Below the pieces are notes generated by a model. It worked only from the letters and a program-made list of their open reading frames with translations. It had not been told where the DNA came from and ran no database searches. A stretch of DNA of 64,000 nucleotides from Beggiatoa leptomitoformis. GTDB lineage: Bacteria > Pseudomonadota > Gammaproteobacteria > Beggiatoales > Beggiatoaceae. This document shows, one piece after another, positions 44,865-55,587 of the stretch (position 1 is its first letter; each line of letters begins with the position of its first letter). The translations under genes were made by a program, and so were the position numbers. The stretch covers positions 3,792,261-3,856,260 of the forward strand of contig NZ_CP012373.2 in assembly GCF_001305575.3 (NCBI RefSeq), read 5' to 3'.

Positions 44865-46031
44865 ATGAATATACACGAGTATCAATCAAAAAAACTGTTC
44901 ACCGACTATGGTGTGCCAGTGCCTAATGGGTATCCCGCTTTTAGTCCCGAAGAAGCCAAACAACGCGCTCAAGCCCTAGGGGGTTCTAGTTGGATGGTTA
45001 AAGCCCAAGTTCATGCTGGCGGACGGGGTAAAGCGGGTGGTGTGAAAAAAGCCAATAGTTTGGAAGAAGTTGCACAAATCACCGAAAGTTTATTAGGTAA
45101 ACGCTTAGTAACACATCAAACAGGGGCTGAAGGTCAGCCTGTTGGTTGCGTGTTAATAGAAACCCCCAGTGCGATTAATAGCGAGTTATACCTCAGCTTA
45201 TTAGTCGACCGTGGTAGCAAGCGCATTGCTATTATTGCTTCTGCGGCTGGTGGGATGGATATTGAAGAAGTTGCTGCCCATACCCCTGAAAAAATTACCA
45301 CATTGATGGTTGACCCTGTTGTCGGTATTCAAGCCTATCAATGTAATGAAGTCGCGTTTGCCCTAGGTTTAGATGCAACCCAACGTAAACAATTACTTTA
45401 TATTCTTCCCAGCTTATACCGTTTATTCAAAGATAAAGATTTAAGCCTGTTAGAAATCAATCCATTAATCACGACTGATAAAGGCGATTTATTAGCGTTA
45501 GATGGTAAGATTAATCTGGATGACAACGCGCTATACCGTCATACCGATTTAGCTGCATTTTATGATGCTTCTCAAGAAGATGAGAAAGAACATCGCGCCC
45601 GCCAATTTGATTTAAACTACGTAGCATTAGATGGCGATATCGCTTGTATGGTGAACGGTGCGGGTTTAGCAATGGCAACCATGGACGTAATTAAATTACA
45701 TGGTGGCAACCCTGCAAACTTCTTAGACGTAGGCGGTGGTACTAACACAGCCAAAGTGACTGAAGCATTCAAAATCATTCTCTCTGACACCAAAGTTAAA
45801 GCCATTCTGGTTAATATCTTCGGCGGTATTGTCCGTTGCGATATGATTGCAGAAGGCGTTATCCATGCGATGAAAGAAACGGGAACAAAACTACCTGTTA
45901 TCGTCCGTTTAGAAGGGACAAACGTCGAAGCAGGTAAAACGTTATTAAGAGAAAGCGGTTTATCCGTCACTGCCGCTGATGATTTAACTGATGCCGCGAA
46001 AAAAGCGGTTAGCTTAGTCAAGGGAGCGTAA
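44865..46031 (+). CDS. sucC: Succinyl-CoA synthetase subunit beta
   Basis: ADP/GDP-forming succinate-CoA ligase of the TCA cycle, nucleotide-binding subunit. 388 residues, as usual. It opens with [20 protein letters not shown] and has the ATP-grasp region with [44 protein letters not shown] and [28 protein letters not shown] is the ribosome site. Five bases separate it from sucD. No sdh or sucAB genes adjoin. Confidence 0.97.
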   Translation: MNIHEYQSKKLFTDYGVPVPNGYPAFSPEEAKQRAQALGGSSWMVKAQVHAGGRGKAGGVKKANSLEEVAQITESLLGKRLVTHQTGAEGQPVGCVLIETPSAINSELYLSLLVDRGSKRIAIIASAAGGMDIEEVAAHTPEKITTLMVDPVVGIQAYQCNEVAFALGLDATQRKQLLYILPSLYRLFKDKDLSLLEINPLITTDKGDLLALDGKINLDDNALYRHTDLAAFYDASQEDEKEHRARQFDLNYVALDGDIACMVNGAGLAMATMDVIKLHGGNPANFLDVGGGTNTAKVTEAFKIILSDTKVKAILVNIFGGIVRCDMIAEGVIHAMKETGTKLPVIVRLEGTNVEAGKTLLRESGLSVTAADDLTDAAKKAVSLVKGA

Positions 46032-46036
46032 GCAGA

Positions 46037-46912
46037 ATGAGTATTCTAGTTGATGCCAACACAAGAGTGATTTGCCAAGGTTTTACTGGCAAACAAGGTA
46101 CATTCCATTCTGAACAAGCCCTTGCTTATGGTACTAAATTAGTTGGTGGTGTTACCCCCGGTCGTGGTGGTGATAAACATTTAGGCTTACCTGTCTTTGA
46201 TACGGTTAGTTCTGCCGTAAAAAGTACAGGGGCTGATGCCACAATGATTTATGTTCCAGCGGCTTTTGCGGCTGATGCAATTTTAGAAGCGGCTGATGCA
46301 GGGATTAGAGTTATTGCTTGTATTACCGAGGGCATTCCTGTTCTCGATATGTTAAAAGTAAAAGCCACTTTAATCGCTAATTATCCGCATGTGCGTTTAA
46401 TTGGCCCTAACTGCCCCGGTTTAATCACCCCCGGTGCGTGCAAAATTGGGATTATGCCGGGCTATATTCACAAACCCGGTCGTATTGGGATTGTTTCCCG
46501 TTCTGGTACATTGACGTATGAATCTGTCAATCAAACCACATTAAACGGTTTAGGACAAAGCACCTGCGTCGGTATTGGTGGTGACCCCATCAATGGAATG
46601 AGCTTTATTGATTGTTTAGCCCTGTTCGAAAAAGACCCACAAACCGAAGGTATTATCATGGTGGGTGAAATTGGTGGAACAGCCGAAGAAGAAGCCGCTG
46701 ACTTCATCAAGAAAAACGTTACCAAACCTGTTGTGTCTTATATCGCAGGTGTCACTGCTCCCCCCGGAAAACGGATGGGTCACGCAGGTGCAATCATTGC
46801 GGGTGGTAAAGGGACTGCACAAGCGAAGTTTGCGGCATTAGAAGCCGCTGGCGCAAGCGTGGTGAAATCCCCAACCGAATTAGGCGCGGAAATGTTAAAG
46901 CGTCTAAAATAA
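46037..46912 (+). CDS. sucD: Succinyl-CoA synthetase subunit alpha
   Basis: CoA-binding and phosphohistidine subunit of succinyl-CoA synthetase, 291 residues. Visible are [20 protein letters not shown], the GGVTPGRGG CoA-binding loop, [22 protein letters not shown] and the phospho-His in [17 protein letters not shown]. Cotranscribed with sucC and followed by a strong terminator. Confidence 0.97.
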   Translation: MSILVDANTRVICQGFTGKQGTFHSEQALAYGTKLVGGVTPGRGGDKHLGLPVFDTVSSAVKSTGADATMIYVPAAFAADAILEAADAGIRVIACITEGIPVLDMLKVKATLIANYPHVRLIGPNCPGLITPGACKIGIMPGYIHKPGRIGIVSRSGTLTYESVNQTTLNGLGQSTCVGIGGDPINGMSFIDCLALFEKDPQTEGIIMVGEIGGTAEEEAADFIKKNVTKPVVSYIAGVTAPPGKRMGHAGAIIAGGKGTAQAKFAALEAAGASVVKSPTELGAEMLKRLK

Positions 46913-46957
46913 CAATACGATAATTATCTTATTGTTAGCTATCCATTAAAAGATAGT

Positions 46958-47017
46958 ATTGAGCCTTTCTGTTGTTTATCATCAGTTGTGATAAACTGCA
47001 TAAAGGCTCAATTTTTT
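46958..47017 (+). terminator. Rho-independent terminator of sucCD
   Basis: ATTGAGCCTTT pairs with AAAGGCTCAAT, with an inner TTTATCA/TGATAAA stem, and is followed by six T. It lies 45 bases after sucD. Confidence 0.88.
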
Positions 47018-47019
47018 GA

Positions 47020-47406
<387 letters not shown>

Positions 47407-47424
47407 CGCGTAAAGCTTATCATT

Positions 47425-47467
47425 AACGTAGGATGAGTAGAAAATCTGTTTCATCACATCCTGCGTT
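47425..47467. terminator. Hairpin between convergent PII and anmK genes
   Basis: AACGTAGGATG pairs with CATCCTGCGTT with one G-U pair, in the short gap between convergent genes. A CATTTTT follows on the plus side, so it could stop PII transcription. Confidence 0.6.
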
Positions 47468-47488
47468 TCTCATTTTTAATCTTAAATT

Positions 47489-48592
47489 TTAATAATATAC
47501 CCCGCCCAAAATACAAGCGGTACGCGCACCCGTTACGCTAGGCACATTGCCCGTTTGTAACGCTAAACGTCGTTTCGCTAGCCATGCAAAACACATCGCT
47601 TCTACCCAATCAGGTTCTACACCATAAACAACCGTTGATTCCACAGGGCAGGTTAATTGTTCGCGTAACCCATTTATAATAAAATCATTATGAACACCAC
47701 CGCCGCAGATTAATAAACGGTCAGGGTGATAAGGTTGCACGGCATTAACAAGGCTTATAATCGTTAAATAACTAAGTGTCGCTTGAACATCAACGGCAGA
47801 AAATTGATGTGCTTCAAGGTAATGGGCTAACCATGTTAGATTGAAATAATCGCGCCCCGTACTTTTAGGCGGATTTTTAGCAAAATAAGGGTCGGCTAAC
47901 AATTGTTGCAACAATATAGGTTGTACCGTCCCTTGTTGCGCCCATGCACCATTTTGATCAAAGGGAATTTGTCGATGGTGGTTTGACCATGCGTCTGAAA
48001 GTGCATTCCCTGTTCCTGTATCAAAACCCAAAATAGGAGCTGTCGAATCAGAGGGTAAAACCGTAATATTGGCGATACCGCCAATGTTTACCACAATGCG
48101 GCATTCGTGTGCTCGTTGAAAAACAGCTTGATGAAAGGCAGGAACAAGTGGTGCGCCTTGCCCGCCCGCAGCAACATCCCGACGGCGAAAATCGGCAACA
48201 ACGGGGATTTTTGTTTTTTCGGCAATTATATTGGGGTCACCTAGCTGACAAGTATAAGGTGGATTAGTCTGCAATTGATGATAAATCGTTTGTCCATGAC
48301 TACCAATGGCGATAATGTCTGTCGTATTGACGCTATTATTGGTCAGTAACGTCAGGATTGCATCGGCAAAAGTGTGCGCGATTGTTACATCTAGTTGAAT
48401 AATCTCTGCTAATGAAGTTTGTTCTCTACTTTCCTGACTTACTTGTAAAATGTGTTGTCGTAACCCTGTTTCCCATGGATGACTATGTACTGCACATAAA
48501 CGGGGGAATGGCGTGGAAAAATCGACTAATGCAACATCGATTGCATCTGCACTTGTACCCGAGATAATGCCAATAAATAATTGTTTTTGCAT
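47489..48592 (-). CDS. anmK: Anhydro-N-acetylmuramic acid kinase
   Basis: Cytoplasmic enzyme that cleaves and phosphorylates 1,6-anhydro-MurNAc to MurNAc-6-phosphate in peptidoglycan recycling. 367 residues, typical. GIISGTSADAIDVALVDF, GSHGQTIYHQ, GDPNIIAEKTKIPVVADFRRRDVAAGGQGAPLVP and NIGGIANITVLP are family signatures. TGAGG lies before the ATG. It comes directly after the pil operon terminator on the same strand. Confidence 0.95.
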   Translation of the reverse strand: MQKQLFIGIISGTSADAIDVALVDFSTPFPRLCAVHSHPWETGLRQHILQVSQESREQTSLAEIIQLDVTIAHTFADAILTLLTNNSVNTTDIIAIGSHGQTIYHQLQTNPPYTCQLGDPNIIAEKTKIPVVADFRRRDVAAGGQGAPLVPAFHQAVFQRAHECRIVVNIGGIANITVLPSDSTAPILGFDTGTGNALSDAWSNHHRQIPFDQNGAWAQQGTVQPILLQQLLADPYFAKNPPKSTGRDYFNLTWLAHYLEAHQFSAVDVQATLSYLTIISLVNAVQPYHPDRLLICGGGVHNDFIINGLREQLTCPVESTVVYGVEPDWVEAMCFAWLAKRRLALQTGNVPSVTGARTACILGGVYY

Positions 48593-48605
48593 TAAAAACC
48601 CTCAG

Positions 48606-48646
48606 CAAAAAAATGGACACTGTCGTATTAACGAAGCAGTGTCCAT
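48606..48646 (-). terminator. Terminator of the type IV pilus operon
   Basis: ATGGACACTG (48613-48622) pairs perfectly with CAGTGTCCAT (48637-48646). In the minus direction it is followed by seven T. It separates pilE from anmK. Confidence 0.9.
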
Positions 48647-48670
48647 ATAAAATAAAATCAATTTGTTATG

Positions 48671-49168
48671 TTACCAGCATTCCGTCCCTAATGTTCCTGT
48701 CGCGCCTTTTGTGCCTGTTGCATTAAGGGTAAACGAGGTACATTTAGTATCTTTCGCTTGTGCGCCAGTGGTTGGCGGTTTAGCTTCTAATACATAGTTG
48801 GTTGCTGTTCCTGTTGTTAGGCGGATTTCATAATAACCTTCTTTAGAACAAGCAGTTGTTGATGTTACTGTACAAGGTACTTTGGTTTTAGAACCAAACC
48901 CTTTTCCTGTTTTAGTATCAACATCAGTATCAGCAATCTTAATGGTCGGAAAAAGCTCTGCCATTGTTTTTGCGTAGCGGTTGTTATCCGAGTAGTAGGA
49001 TTCTTGTAGCTGTGATAATTCCACTAAAGAAACCTTGGCATCAGAACGACGAGTCTTTTCCGCGTAAGACAAATAAGAAGGGATTGCAATCGCTGATAAA
49101 ATCGCAATGACCGCAACAACGGACATCAATTCAACAAGGGTAAAACCATTGACGGTCTTATATTTCAT
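48671..49168 (-). CDS. pilE: Type IV pilin-like protein (PilE-type)
   Basis: A 165-residue prepilin with the PilD cleavage site G|FTLVELM after a short basic leader (MKYKTVNG) and the hydrophobic assembly helix SVVAVIAILSAIAIPSYLSYAEKTRRSD. Residues 100-165 include two Cys pairs (TVPCTVTSTTACS, DTKCTSF...TECW) of the pilin D-region. The start at 49168 has TTGGAGAAAACG before it. Its position at the end of fimT-pilVWXY1 matches Pseudomonas pilE, a minor pilin. It could also be abundant, because a hairpin separates it from pilY1. Confidence 0.9.
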   Translation of the reverse strand: MKYKTVNGFTLVELMSVVAVIAILSAIAIPSYLSYAEKTRRSDAKVSLVELSQLQESYYSDNNRYAKTMAELFPTIKIADTDVDTKTGKGFGSKTKVPCTVTSTTACSKEGYYEIRLTTGTATNYVLEAKPPTTGAQAKDTKCTSFTLNATGTKGATGTLGTECW

Positions 49169-49202
49169 CGTTTTCTCCAAAAAGCATTTTTACTGTTTGA
49201 GG

Positions 49203-49232
49203 CTACTCCCTCTTATATAAACAAGGGAGTAG
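49203..49232 (-). other. Intercistronic hairpin pilY1-pilE
   Basis: CTACTCCCT pairs perfectly with AGGGAGTAG around a 12-base loop in the gap between pilY1 and pilE. There is no T run after it in the transcribed direction. It may stabilise or process the mRNA so that pilE and pilY1 levels differ. Confidence 0.55.
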
Positions 49233-49252
49233 GTCAACCTCAGTACAAGCAG

Positions 49253-52200
49253 TTATTCCTGCATCCAGAATGTGGGGGTCAAGGTTATTTGATCAATTGA
49301 CCCCGCATTGACTGGCTGAACAGCTAATGGAGTCCCTAGCGCATCATTGGCCGCGCCGTTTTGGCTCAACCCCGAGCTTGCTGTATCAGGGTCATTAGAG
49401 ACAATACGGATATCACCATTGGATAAGAACATCGCGGAAACATCAGAGGTAATCCCTTCTTTAATATCGCGTGAACGTTCATCACCATAGGCAGACACAG
49501 CGGTATAGAGACTGACTGCGTAAAGTTTACTGCTACCATCACCGCTCGATTGGCATATTGAGTTTGAACAAGGTCCTTTTGTATCCCCATGTGCCTCATG
49601 AGCCGACCATGCAGACTCACTAATCGTGATGGTATTCATATTAGTTGGATTACCTGGGGGGTAATGACAAATAACCATTTTACCAGCACCGGGGTCGCTG
49701 TTGGGGTCAAATGGTGGCAGGTAAGTTGTAAAGAATACCTTGTTTTCTAAAATAATAGGCGAAGCCAAGTTCTTTTCACCATCGCTATAGCTAAAGTCTA
49801 TGTACCAGCCTCTACTGTTTTGTAAATATTTCAGTTGAGACTCCACAGCGTTGTTATTACCTGAGTCATTATTAGTTCCAATAACATCCGTTGTTGCATC
49901 ATACATATTGGTTTGTGAAATGGTGCAGAACTTCTTATCAGTGGCACTTGCAGTTGTTGGTGTACCTGCACAATTCTTGAATGAACCATCAGATTCCCGT
50001 GCAGCCTTCATATCATCGTATGTAACAGCCTTATCTTGGAAAACGAAGAATTCATCTTGAATCACACGCCCTAATGGGTTGGGACGATTGCCAGAGCCAA
50101 TGGCAACTGCATCATAAGCGGCATCAGCAAAGCGTATATCGGGTGTTGGAACTCGTGCAATTTCAGGGGCGTAAAAGAACTTACGTCCATTCAGTTCACT
50201 CGAACTATCTCCAACATTTGCTAACAAGCCTACAATTGGATTGCCAACGGTAGAATCACTAAACCCGCTCAAATCAATCCGCCAGACTTGTCCACCGATA
50301 TCACCAACATATAGACGGTCGGTGGTGTTGTCACCCGTGCTGTCCATAAAGGCAATTTCTGAAGGAACACCATAAGTCATCTTACTGATTTTCAAACTAC
50401 TCTTCGTTTTGTAGTTAGTGTAGGCTGTGGTTGTTATGTCAGAACCGCCTTTCCAGATTAATGCACCTGTTTTCGCGTTAACGATAAAGAGAGCATTACC
50501 ACCAGAATTGCTTTGTCCTTCAACATCACCGGGGAAGCCACCTCCAAAAATCAGCGTTACGAGAATTTGATCACCAAAGTTGACTGCAGTGACCTTAGGG
50601 GCAGACCATGTGTAGGCCAATTCAGCAAAATCGCCTGTCCCCCCCTTAATCGTCCAAATCAGTTTGGGAGTTACCGCGCCGTTACTGCCGTAGGTTAAAT
50701 CAAATGCGTAGATATTTTTACCACCACGACGCATCCCTATGTACATTCTAACAAAATCACCGCTGGCTGTTTCAATCACGCCATTTTGATTTTTGTCGTT
50801 TATCCAGAATTGCGCTGTCCCATCAACACCGTAAATACGGCTCAAACTTTCTTTGTTGATCATCAACGAATTTTGAATACCGAATAATTCCTTCGGTAAG
50901 AATGCCCATTCTTCTGTACCAGTTTCCGCATTAATCATGCGAATCAGACCGTCATTTGTACCCACGAATAATTTGGTGTAAGACTTGGTTGCTGTTCCAA
51001 AAGTAACGGAAGTCGGACTGCTATGTAAGGGGTCGGCAAATGCCCAACGATTTTCATCGACAATCGTGTCTTTGTCTTCATCACGCACATCTTTGCCACG
51101 AATCCAATCAGCTAGCAGATCAATGGTTGTAGTATCAGTTAATTCATTGTCTGTTGCCAATTTCGCTTTTACATCAGCATCAGAAAAGGATTTAAAGCTA
51201 GCACAACTGTCAGATAAGCAGGTCACGATATTGCGTGTTGTGTAGCTAGGAATCATGACTCCTGAACCACCCTTAGTAACGACATTACCATCACCTTTTG
51301 TGCAATCGCCCAATGTGCAAGATTCTTTACCCCAGAAACTGCTTGCCGTACTTTTTACATTACCCGGTGCAAACTCTTCATAGCGAATGCAATTTGGATC
51401 TGCTTTGTCATCTGCTTCATGCGCACTACTACATGCGGCCCGTTGGTTTGTCGCATCTAGTAATTCACCGGGAGTACATCCATTGCTCGAGCTTTCGCAA
51501 ATCAGATATTTTTTCACATTCCCCGCCCAGCGGTATGTCCGCTCAGGTTTAAAGGATGCAAAGTAGATTTCATTACGATGATACAAACGGTTAAATGCAC
51601 TTACAGAAATACTGGGTGCAGCAAAGGTTGCGCTTTCAGTAACAGCCCCTGCAACAATGGTACGGAAAGCATTGAGTAGAGACTCCACGCTGTCAGTAAA
51701 GTAAAAACCACCGCCGCCTTTTTGCGCCAACTCGGAGAGATACGCTAACGCCATTGTGCTAAGACCTGATTCGCGGATATCTTGATACAGGGCATAGTGA
51801 ATTTTTACGTCTGTACTTTGAAACGTATAAGAGCCATTAGATTGTTTTACCCAACGGTTTCCTGTTGTACGATAGAAGTTTTCCGTTACCTGAACGCCAC
51901 TGACCGTATTTTTGAAAGTCATCTCTTTGATAACTTTTACTTCAGTATTTGTATCCCACTGTTTTTTACGGGCTGTTTCAAATGCTTGGTCACGAGAAGA
52001 CATCCCCGTCCATTCTTGGTAGTAGTAAGAAATAGCACTCGTTCCGTTACTACCACAATAGTAAGAGGACATGCTACTACAATTTGAGTTTTGATAATCA
52101 GCACTTCGACTGTATCCACCAATACTGACATAGCCAAACCCATTTGACATCATCCCAAAAGCACCATTATTGCCGTCGGATTTATTATAGAACGGGTCTT

Positions 52201-55200
52201 TCAAGCGCAAACCAATCGTATGTAAGGTCAGGTTTGAGCCATCAATGTTGGGATCGACATCATTCGTGTTCATATATTCAGCCATGTCAGCACCGCATAA
52301 TTCTGAACCTGTAAACTTAGTGTTATAGGCTTTCAGCGTAGAAAGTGTGATGTCTGTACGCGCGTTGAATGGTGTAAACGTGGCTTGACAAGCACTCTTT
52401 TTCGTTAGGCTCTTAACCAATGATTGTGCTGAATTACCATTAGCCGCACCGTCAGTCAGTAATACAACATGGTTTTCTGAACAAACGTTTGATGTAGGGG
52501 CAACATAGTAATTCTTACCACCTTTTACCGTTGTAGCGGCTACATGACTGGTTGACACACCACTAGAATTTTGCCCATTAATAACAGCCCCTCCTACATA
52601 ATACAAATAGGCTTCATATAGCGTATCAACAATGGGTGTACCGCCAGTGGGTGTATGCTGTTTAATTAAATCGGCAAGCCGTTCTTTTACAAGCGGTGAA
52701 AAGTCAGTTCCTGTTTGGTCAACTTCAATTTTCAAGCGGGGTGCAACTAAGGTCGCATCTGTTCGTTCGCCATCCACAGAACCCACTTGACGTAAACCTG
52801 TCCCAGAAACAAAAAATGTCATGTAACTTCCTGACTTCCAATTTGTATCACTGATTATTTCTGTCACAACATTGGTTATATCAGGGCTGGTATATGCCTG
52901 ACCTTTTGACCAAGTATCTGTAATATTCCATGTTGCTTTTGCATTTGTTTTCGTTCGATTGCTCAAATCGCTAACGACATCGGATTTAAAAGCTGCTGAA
53001 ACACCTTTTTCCCCAGAAATTGACAGTTTTGCATTTGAGGCATCTGGTGTACTGCCATCAGGCGAAGAGGTAAAAATTAACGTCGCTTTTCTGATAGATG
53101 CCCCTTTTTCTAAAGCAACAGCGGGGAAACGTAAACCAACCAAACGACTGGTCGTATCTGAACCCGTCCCTGTGGTTGTCATTTCTAACACAGGACTGGT
53201 TAAGAAGACGGAATGATCTGTTAATTGTTCTTCCGCATCATCACCACTGTTGGTAATACGGCTAGAAACCGTTTGTTGTACGCATTTATTTGCGCCAGAA
53301 TTATAATTAAACGCATCAAATGTGATTTCTAATTGTGGTGCATAGCTGGGTGAATCGTCATAAGACAAAGCACGACGCAGGGGGTTATATCCTGTAGGCG
53401 CGCTAAGGACAAATGTCATCGCGTTACCACCGCACCAGCCTGAGCGACTGACAACTTGTTGTACGAGGTTGGTAATGCTGCCCGTGTCATAAGAAGAAAC
53501 TAGTGGCAGGTCTGGATTATCTGGGTCAACGGTGGGAAGTGTCCACGCGCTTAATGTCCAGAGAACCTGTGTTGACCATAAACTACGGCTAGAAATATTG
53601 TTTTTAGCGGTCGTAAATTCGGCTGAGTTATCTACATCTTCAACCTTAACACTGACTTGACTGTTTGGCGTGAAAGAGTTTTCATCTGTTGTAAAGATGA
53701 TTTTTGCACTCTTAATAATTGCGCCTTGGGGAACACGCACGTTTTGAAAACGAACACCAATTTTTTGGTCATACCCAACAGCAGCAGTTGTCGTTGTCGT
53801 GGTTGTCGTTGTTGTTGCAGGAACAGGCAGTTTTAAGCCAGAACCACTATTATAAACGGACGCAACTTTGGAAGGTGTCCAGTTAATGGGGCTAAACACA
53901 ATTTCATCCATTAACCCGTTAAAAGGACGGTTTAAGTTAGTTGTATCTGCTAATTCGTCATATTTTGCTCCAATATTCCAACCCGCTTGATTATCAGTAA
54001 AACTGGTGGACGATGTGCTGGTTCCGCGTAACACACCATTAATATAAAAACGTAACCCTTGAGTCGCCGCACTAGCAGATATAGCACTAGCACTTGTACC
54101 AATAGTGGGTGCAGATGTTGTTGTCCCTGTCTTATTCCATGTAACAACAACGTGATACCAATTACCTGCGGTGATTGTAATACCTGATGTTGTGACATTG
54201 TTACCGCCCACTTTGGCATATAAGTTAGTTCCAGTGATATTAATGGAAACTACCTCGTCACTGACATCTTTTTTATCACCTTTGTGGATAAGCCCTGCAC
54301 CACTTGTTACGACAGTAGGCTTAAACCAAAAAGCAATAGACCCTTGGTTTAACATGGGCGTATCTAATACGGGGGCTTCAGTCACAGGTAAAAGGCTATA
54401 AGCATCATTAATTCTGACATGCGCGCCTAAGCCATCAAAAGACAAGGCTTGTGTGTTTACCTTACCCGTTCCATAAACAGGGTCGGTCGCAACACCTGAT
54501 GTACCAACATAAGTAATACCAGATACATTATCTGTTTTTGTGGTATCACCTGAAATACCTGTTGCAGTCCCTGTGGTACTATTGTTGTACTTAATATTGT
54601 GTGGACTAACTACAACGGGTCTCAAATCCCAAATGGCATTGGCAGCACTCGCACCACATTGTTGGGTAGAATCGCCACTACATGTGACAGAGGAGCTTGT
54701 GCATGTAGCACTGGTTAATAACGAACCATAAGTATCACCGCACGAGCAGTATTTACCATTTTCCAAGCCCATAAAACGATAGCCTTGGTTTTGGCAGCTT
54801 AATGAACAAGAATCTAAGGTTAATGTACTGGCATCCGTGATTAATGTGCTGGCAGATAAATCACGATTTGTTACAGTAATATTGGCTTGCTCAACAAAAC
54901 ACCCAACGTATGTTCTTGGGGGAACATCAGTAGATGAACCGTTTGCAAAACGGGTAATGTCTAAGATTCCATCGTTTAATGAGACTGCTCCTGCATTTGT
55001 ATCGCTTGCAGTTCCTAAGCGTTCCTCAGCATCATCGTTTGCACTGGTAACATAAGTCAGTGCCGTTGCGACACCTGAATTTTCTCCGGGTATTTCGCTA
55101 ATTGGTTGATTAACATCAGCGATAGGGAAAACCACGGGAATTGCACCGCTGCCAGAAGTAAAGGACATTAATCCAATATTAACGTTGGTGACTTCATCCA

Positions 55201-55474
55201 ATAATTGATAAAGTGCCTCTTTTAACATGTCGATACGTTTAATCGCAACGCCCGAACCAACAGGGTTATCTACCAGTGAACCATCTGCATTATAGTCGTA
55301 GTAGTTCATACTACCCGACTTATCCAACACCAGTAGGATATTGGGGAAAGTTGAAGATGACCCAGTAGATACCTGTTTTAAGTAGAGTTCCGTATCATCC
55401 GCATAGCTGGAGCTAACAAACCCAGCACACAGACTGATAAGAACCGCCGTTATAACAGACTTAAAGCATTTCAT
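49253..55474 (-). CDS. pilY1: PilY1-type pilus tip adhesin, very large, with WSC-like and LamG-like inserts
   Basis: A 2073-residue exported protein; the start at 55474 follows TATAGGAAGACAGAT, with a signal peptide ending near SSYADD. The N-terminal von Willebrand A domain has a MIDAS (LLVLDKSGSMNYYDYN) and continues much further along at HVVLLTDGAANGNS. Inserted near 190-285 is a Cys-rich region matching a WSC carbohydrate-binding domain (TYVGCFVEQ...GYRFMGLENGKYCSCGDTYG), then a LamG/concanavalin-like domain (about 340-550) and a Thr-rich linker (ATTTTTTTTTAAVG). The C-terminal third is the PilY1/PilC beta-propeller with Ca-binding DKNQNGVIETASGD. Near the end is CHYPPGNPTNMNTITI, a motif seen in other surface proteins. 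About twice the size of Pseudomonas PilY1. Confidence 0.9.
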   Translation of the reverse strand: MKCFKSVITAVLISLCAGFVSSSYADDTELYLKQVSTGSSSTFPNILLVLDKSGSMNYYDYNADGSLVDNPVGSGVAIKRIDMLKEALYQLLDEVTNVNIGLMSFTSGSGAIPVVFPIADVNQPISEIPGENSGVATALTYVTSANDDAEERLGTASDTNAGAVSLNDGILDITRFANGSSTDVPPRTYVGCFVEQANITVTNRDLSASTLITDASTLTLDSCSLSCQNQGYRFMGLENGKYCSCGDTYGSLLTSATCTSSSVTCSGDSTQQCGASAANAIWDLRPVVVSPHNIKYNNSTTGTATGISGDTTKTDNVSGITYVGTSGVATDPVYGTGKVNTQALSFDGLGAHVRINDAYSLLPVTEAPVLDTPMLNQGSIAFWFKPTVVTSGAGLIHKGDKKDVSDEVVSINITGTNLYAKVGGNNVTTSGITITAGNWYHVVVTWNKTGTTTSAPTIGTSASAISASAATQGLRFYINGVLRGTSTSSTSFTDNQAGWNIGAKYDELADTTNLNRPFNGLMDEIVFSPINWTPSKVASVYNSGSGLKLPVPATTTTTTTTTTAAVGYDQKIGVRFQNVRVPQGAIIKSAKIIFTTDENSFTPNSQVSVKVEDVDNSAEFTTAKNNISSRSLWSTQVLWTLSAWTLPTVDPDNPDLPLVSSYDTGSITNLVQQVVSRSGWCGGNAMTFVLSAPTGYNPLRRALSYDDSPSYAPQLEITFDAFNYNSGANKCVQQTVSSRITNSGDDAEEQLTDHSVFLTSPVLEMTTTGTGSDTTSRLVGLRFPAVALEKGASIRKATLIFTSSPDGSTPDASNAKLSISGEKGVSAAFKSDVVSDLSNRTKTNAKATWNITDTWSKGQAYTSPDITNVVTEIISDTNWKSGSYMTFFVSGTGLRQVGSVDGERTDATLVAPRLKIEVDQTGTDFSPLVKERLADLIKQHTPTGGTPIVDTLYEAYLYYVGGAVINGQNSSGVSTSHVAATTVKGGKNYYVAPTSNVCSENHVVLLTDGAANGNSAQSLVKSLTKKSACQATFTPFNARTDITLSTLKAYNTKFTGSELCGADMAEYMNTNDVDPNIDGSNLTLHTIGLRLKDPFYNKSDGNNGAFGMMSNGFGYVSIGGYSRSADYQNSNCSSMSSYYCGSNGTSAISYYYQEWTGMSSRDQAFETARKKQWDTNTEVKVIKEMTFKNTVSGVQVTENFYRTTGNRWVKQSNGSYTFQSTDVKIHYALYQDIRESGLSTMALAYLSELAQKGGGGFYFTDSVESLLNAFRTIVAGAVTESATFAAPSISVSAFNRLYHRNEIYFASFKPERTYRWAGNVKKYLICESSSNGCTPGELLDATNQRAACSSAHEADDKADPNCIRYEEFAPGNVKSTASSFWGKESCTLGDCTKGDGNVVTKGGSGVMIPSYTTRNIVTCLSDSCASFKSFSDADVKAKLATDNELTDTTTIDLLADWIRGKDVRDEDKDTIVDENRWAFADPLHSSPTSVTFGTATKSYTKLFVGTNDGLIRMINAETGTEEWAFLPKELFGIQNSLMINKESLSRIYGVDGTAQFWINDKNQNGVIETASGDFVRMYIGMRRGGKNIYAFDLTYGSNGAVTPKLIWTIKGGTGDFAELAYTWSAPKVTAVNFGDQILVTLIFGGGFPGDVEGQSNSGGNALFIVNAKTGALIWKGGSDITTTAYTNYKTKSSLKISKMTYGVPSEIAFMDSTGDNTTDRLYVGDIGGQVWRIDLSGFSDSTVGNPIVGLLANVGDSSSELNGRKFFYAPEIARVPTPDIRFADAAYDAVAIGSGNRPNPLGRVIQDEFFVFQDKAVTYDDMKAARESDGSFKNCAGTPTTASATDKKFCTISQTNMYDATTDVIGTNNDSGNNNAVESQLKYLQNSRGWYIDFSYSDGEKNLASPIILENKVFFTTYLPPFDPNSDPGAGKMVICHYPPGNPTNMNTITISESAWSAHEAHGDTKGPCSNSICQSSGDGSSKLYAVSLYTAVSAYGDERSRDIKEGITSDVSAMFLSNGDIRIVSNDPDTASSGLSQNGAANDALGTPLAVQPVNAGSIDQITLTPTFWMQE

Positions 55475-55587
55475 ATCTGTCTTCCTATAGATAAACAAAA
55501 ATTTTTCCCATCTTACTTAAAATAGGTCTTTAATTTTTTATTAAAGACGCATTGTTTACACAACATTAAAGCGTGACATTATTTTCC

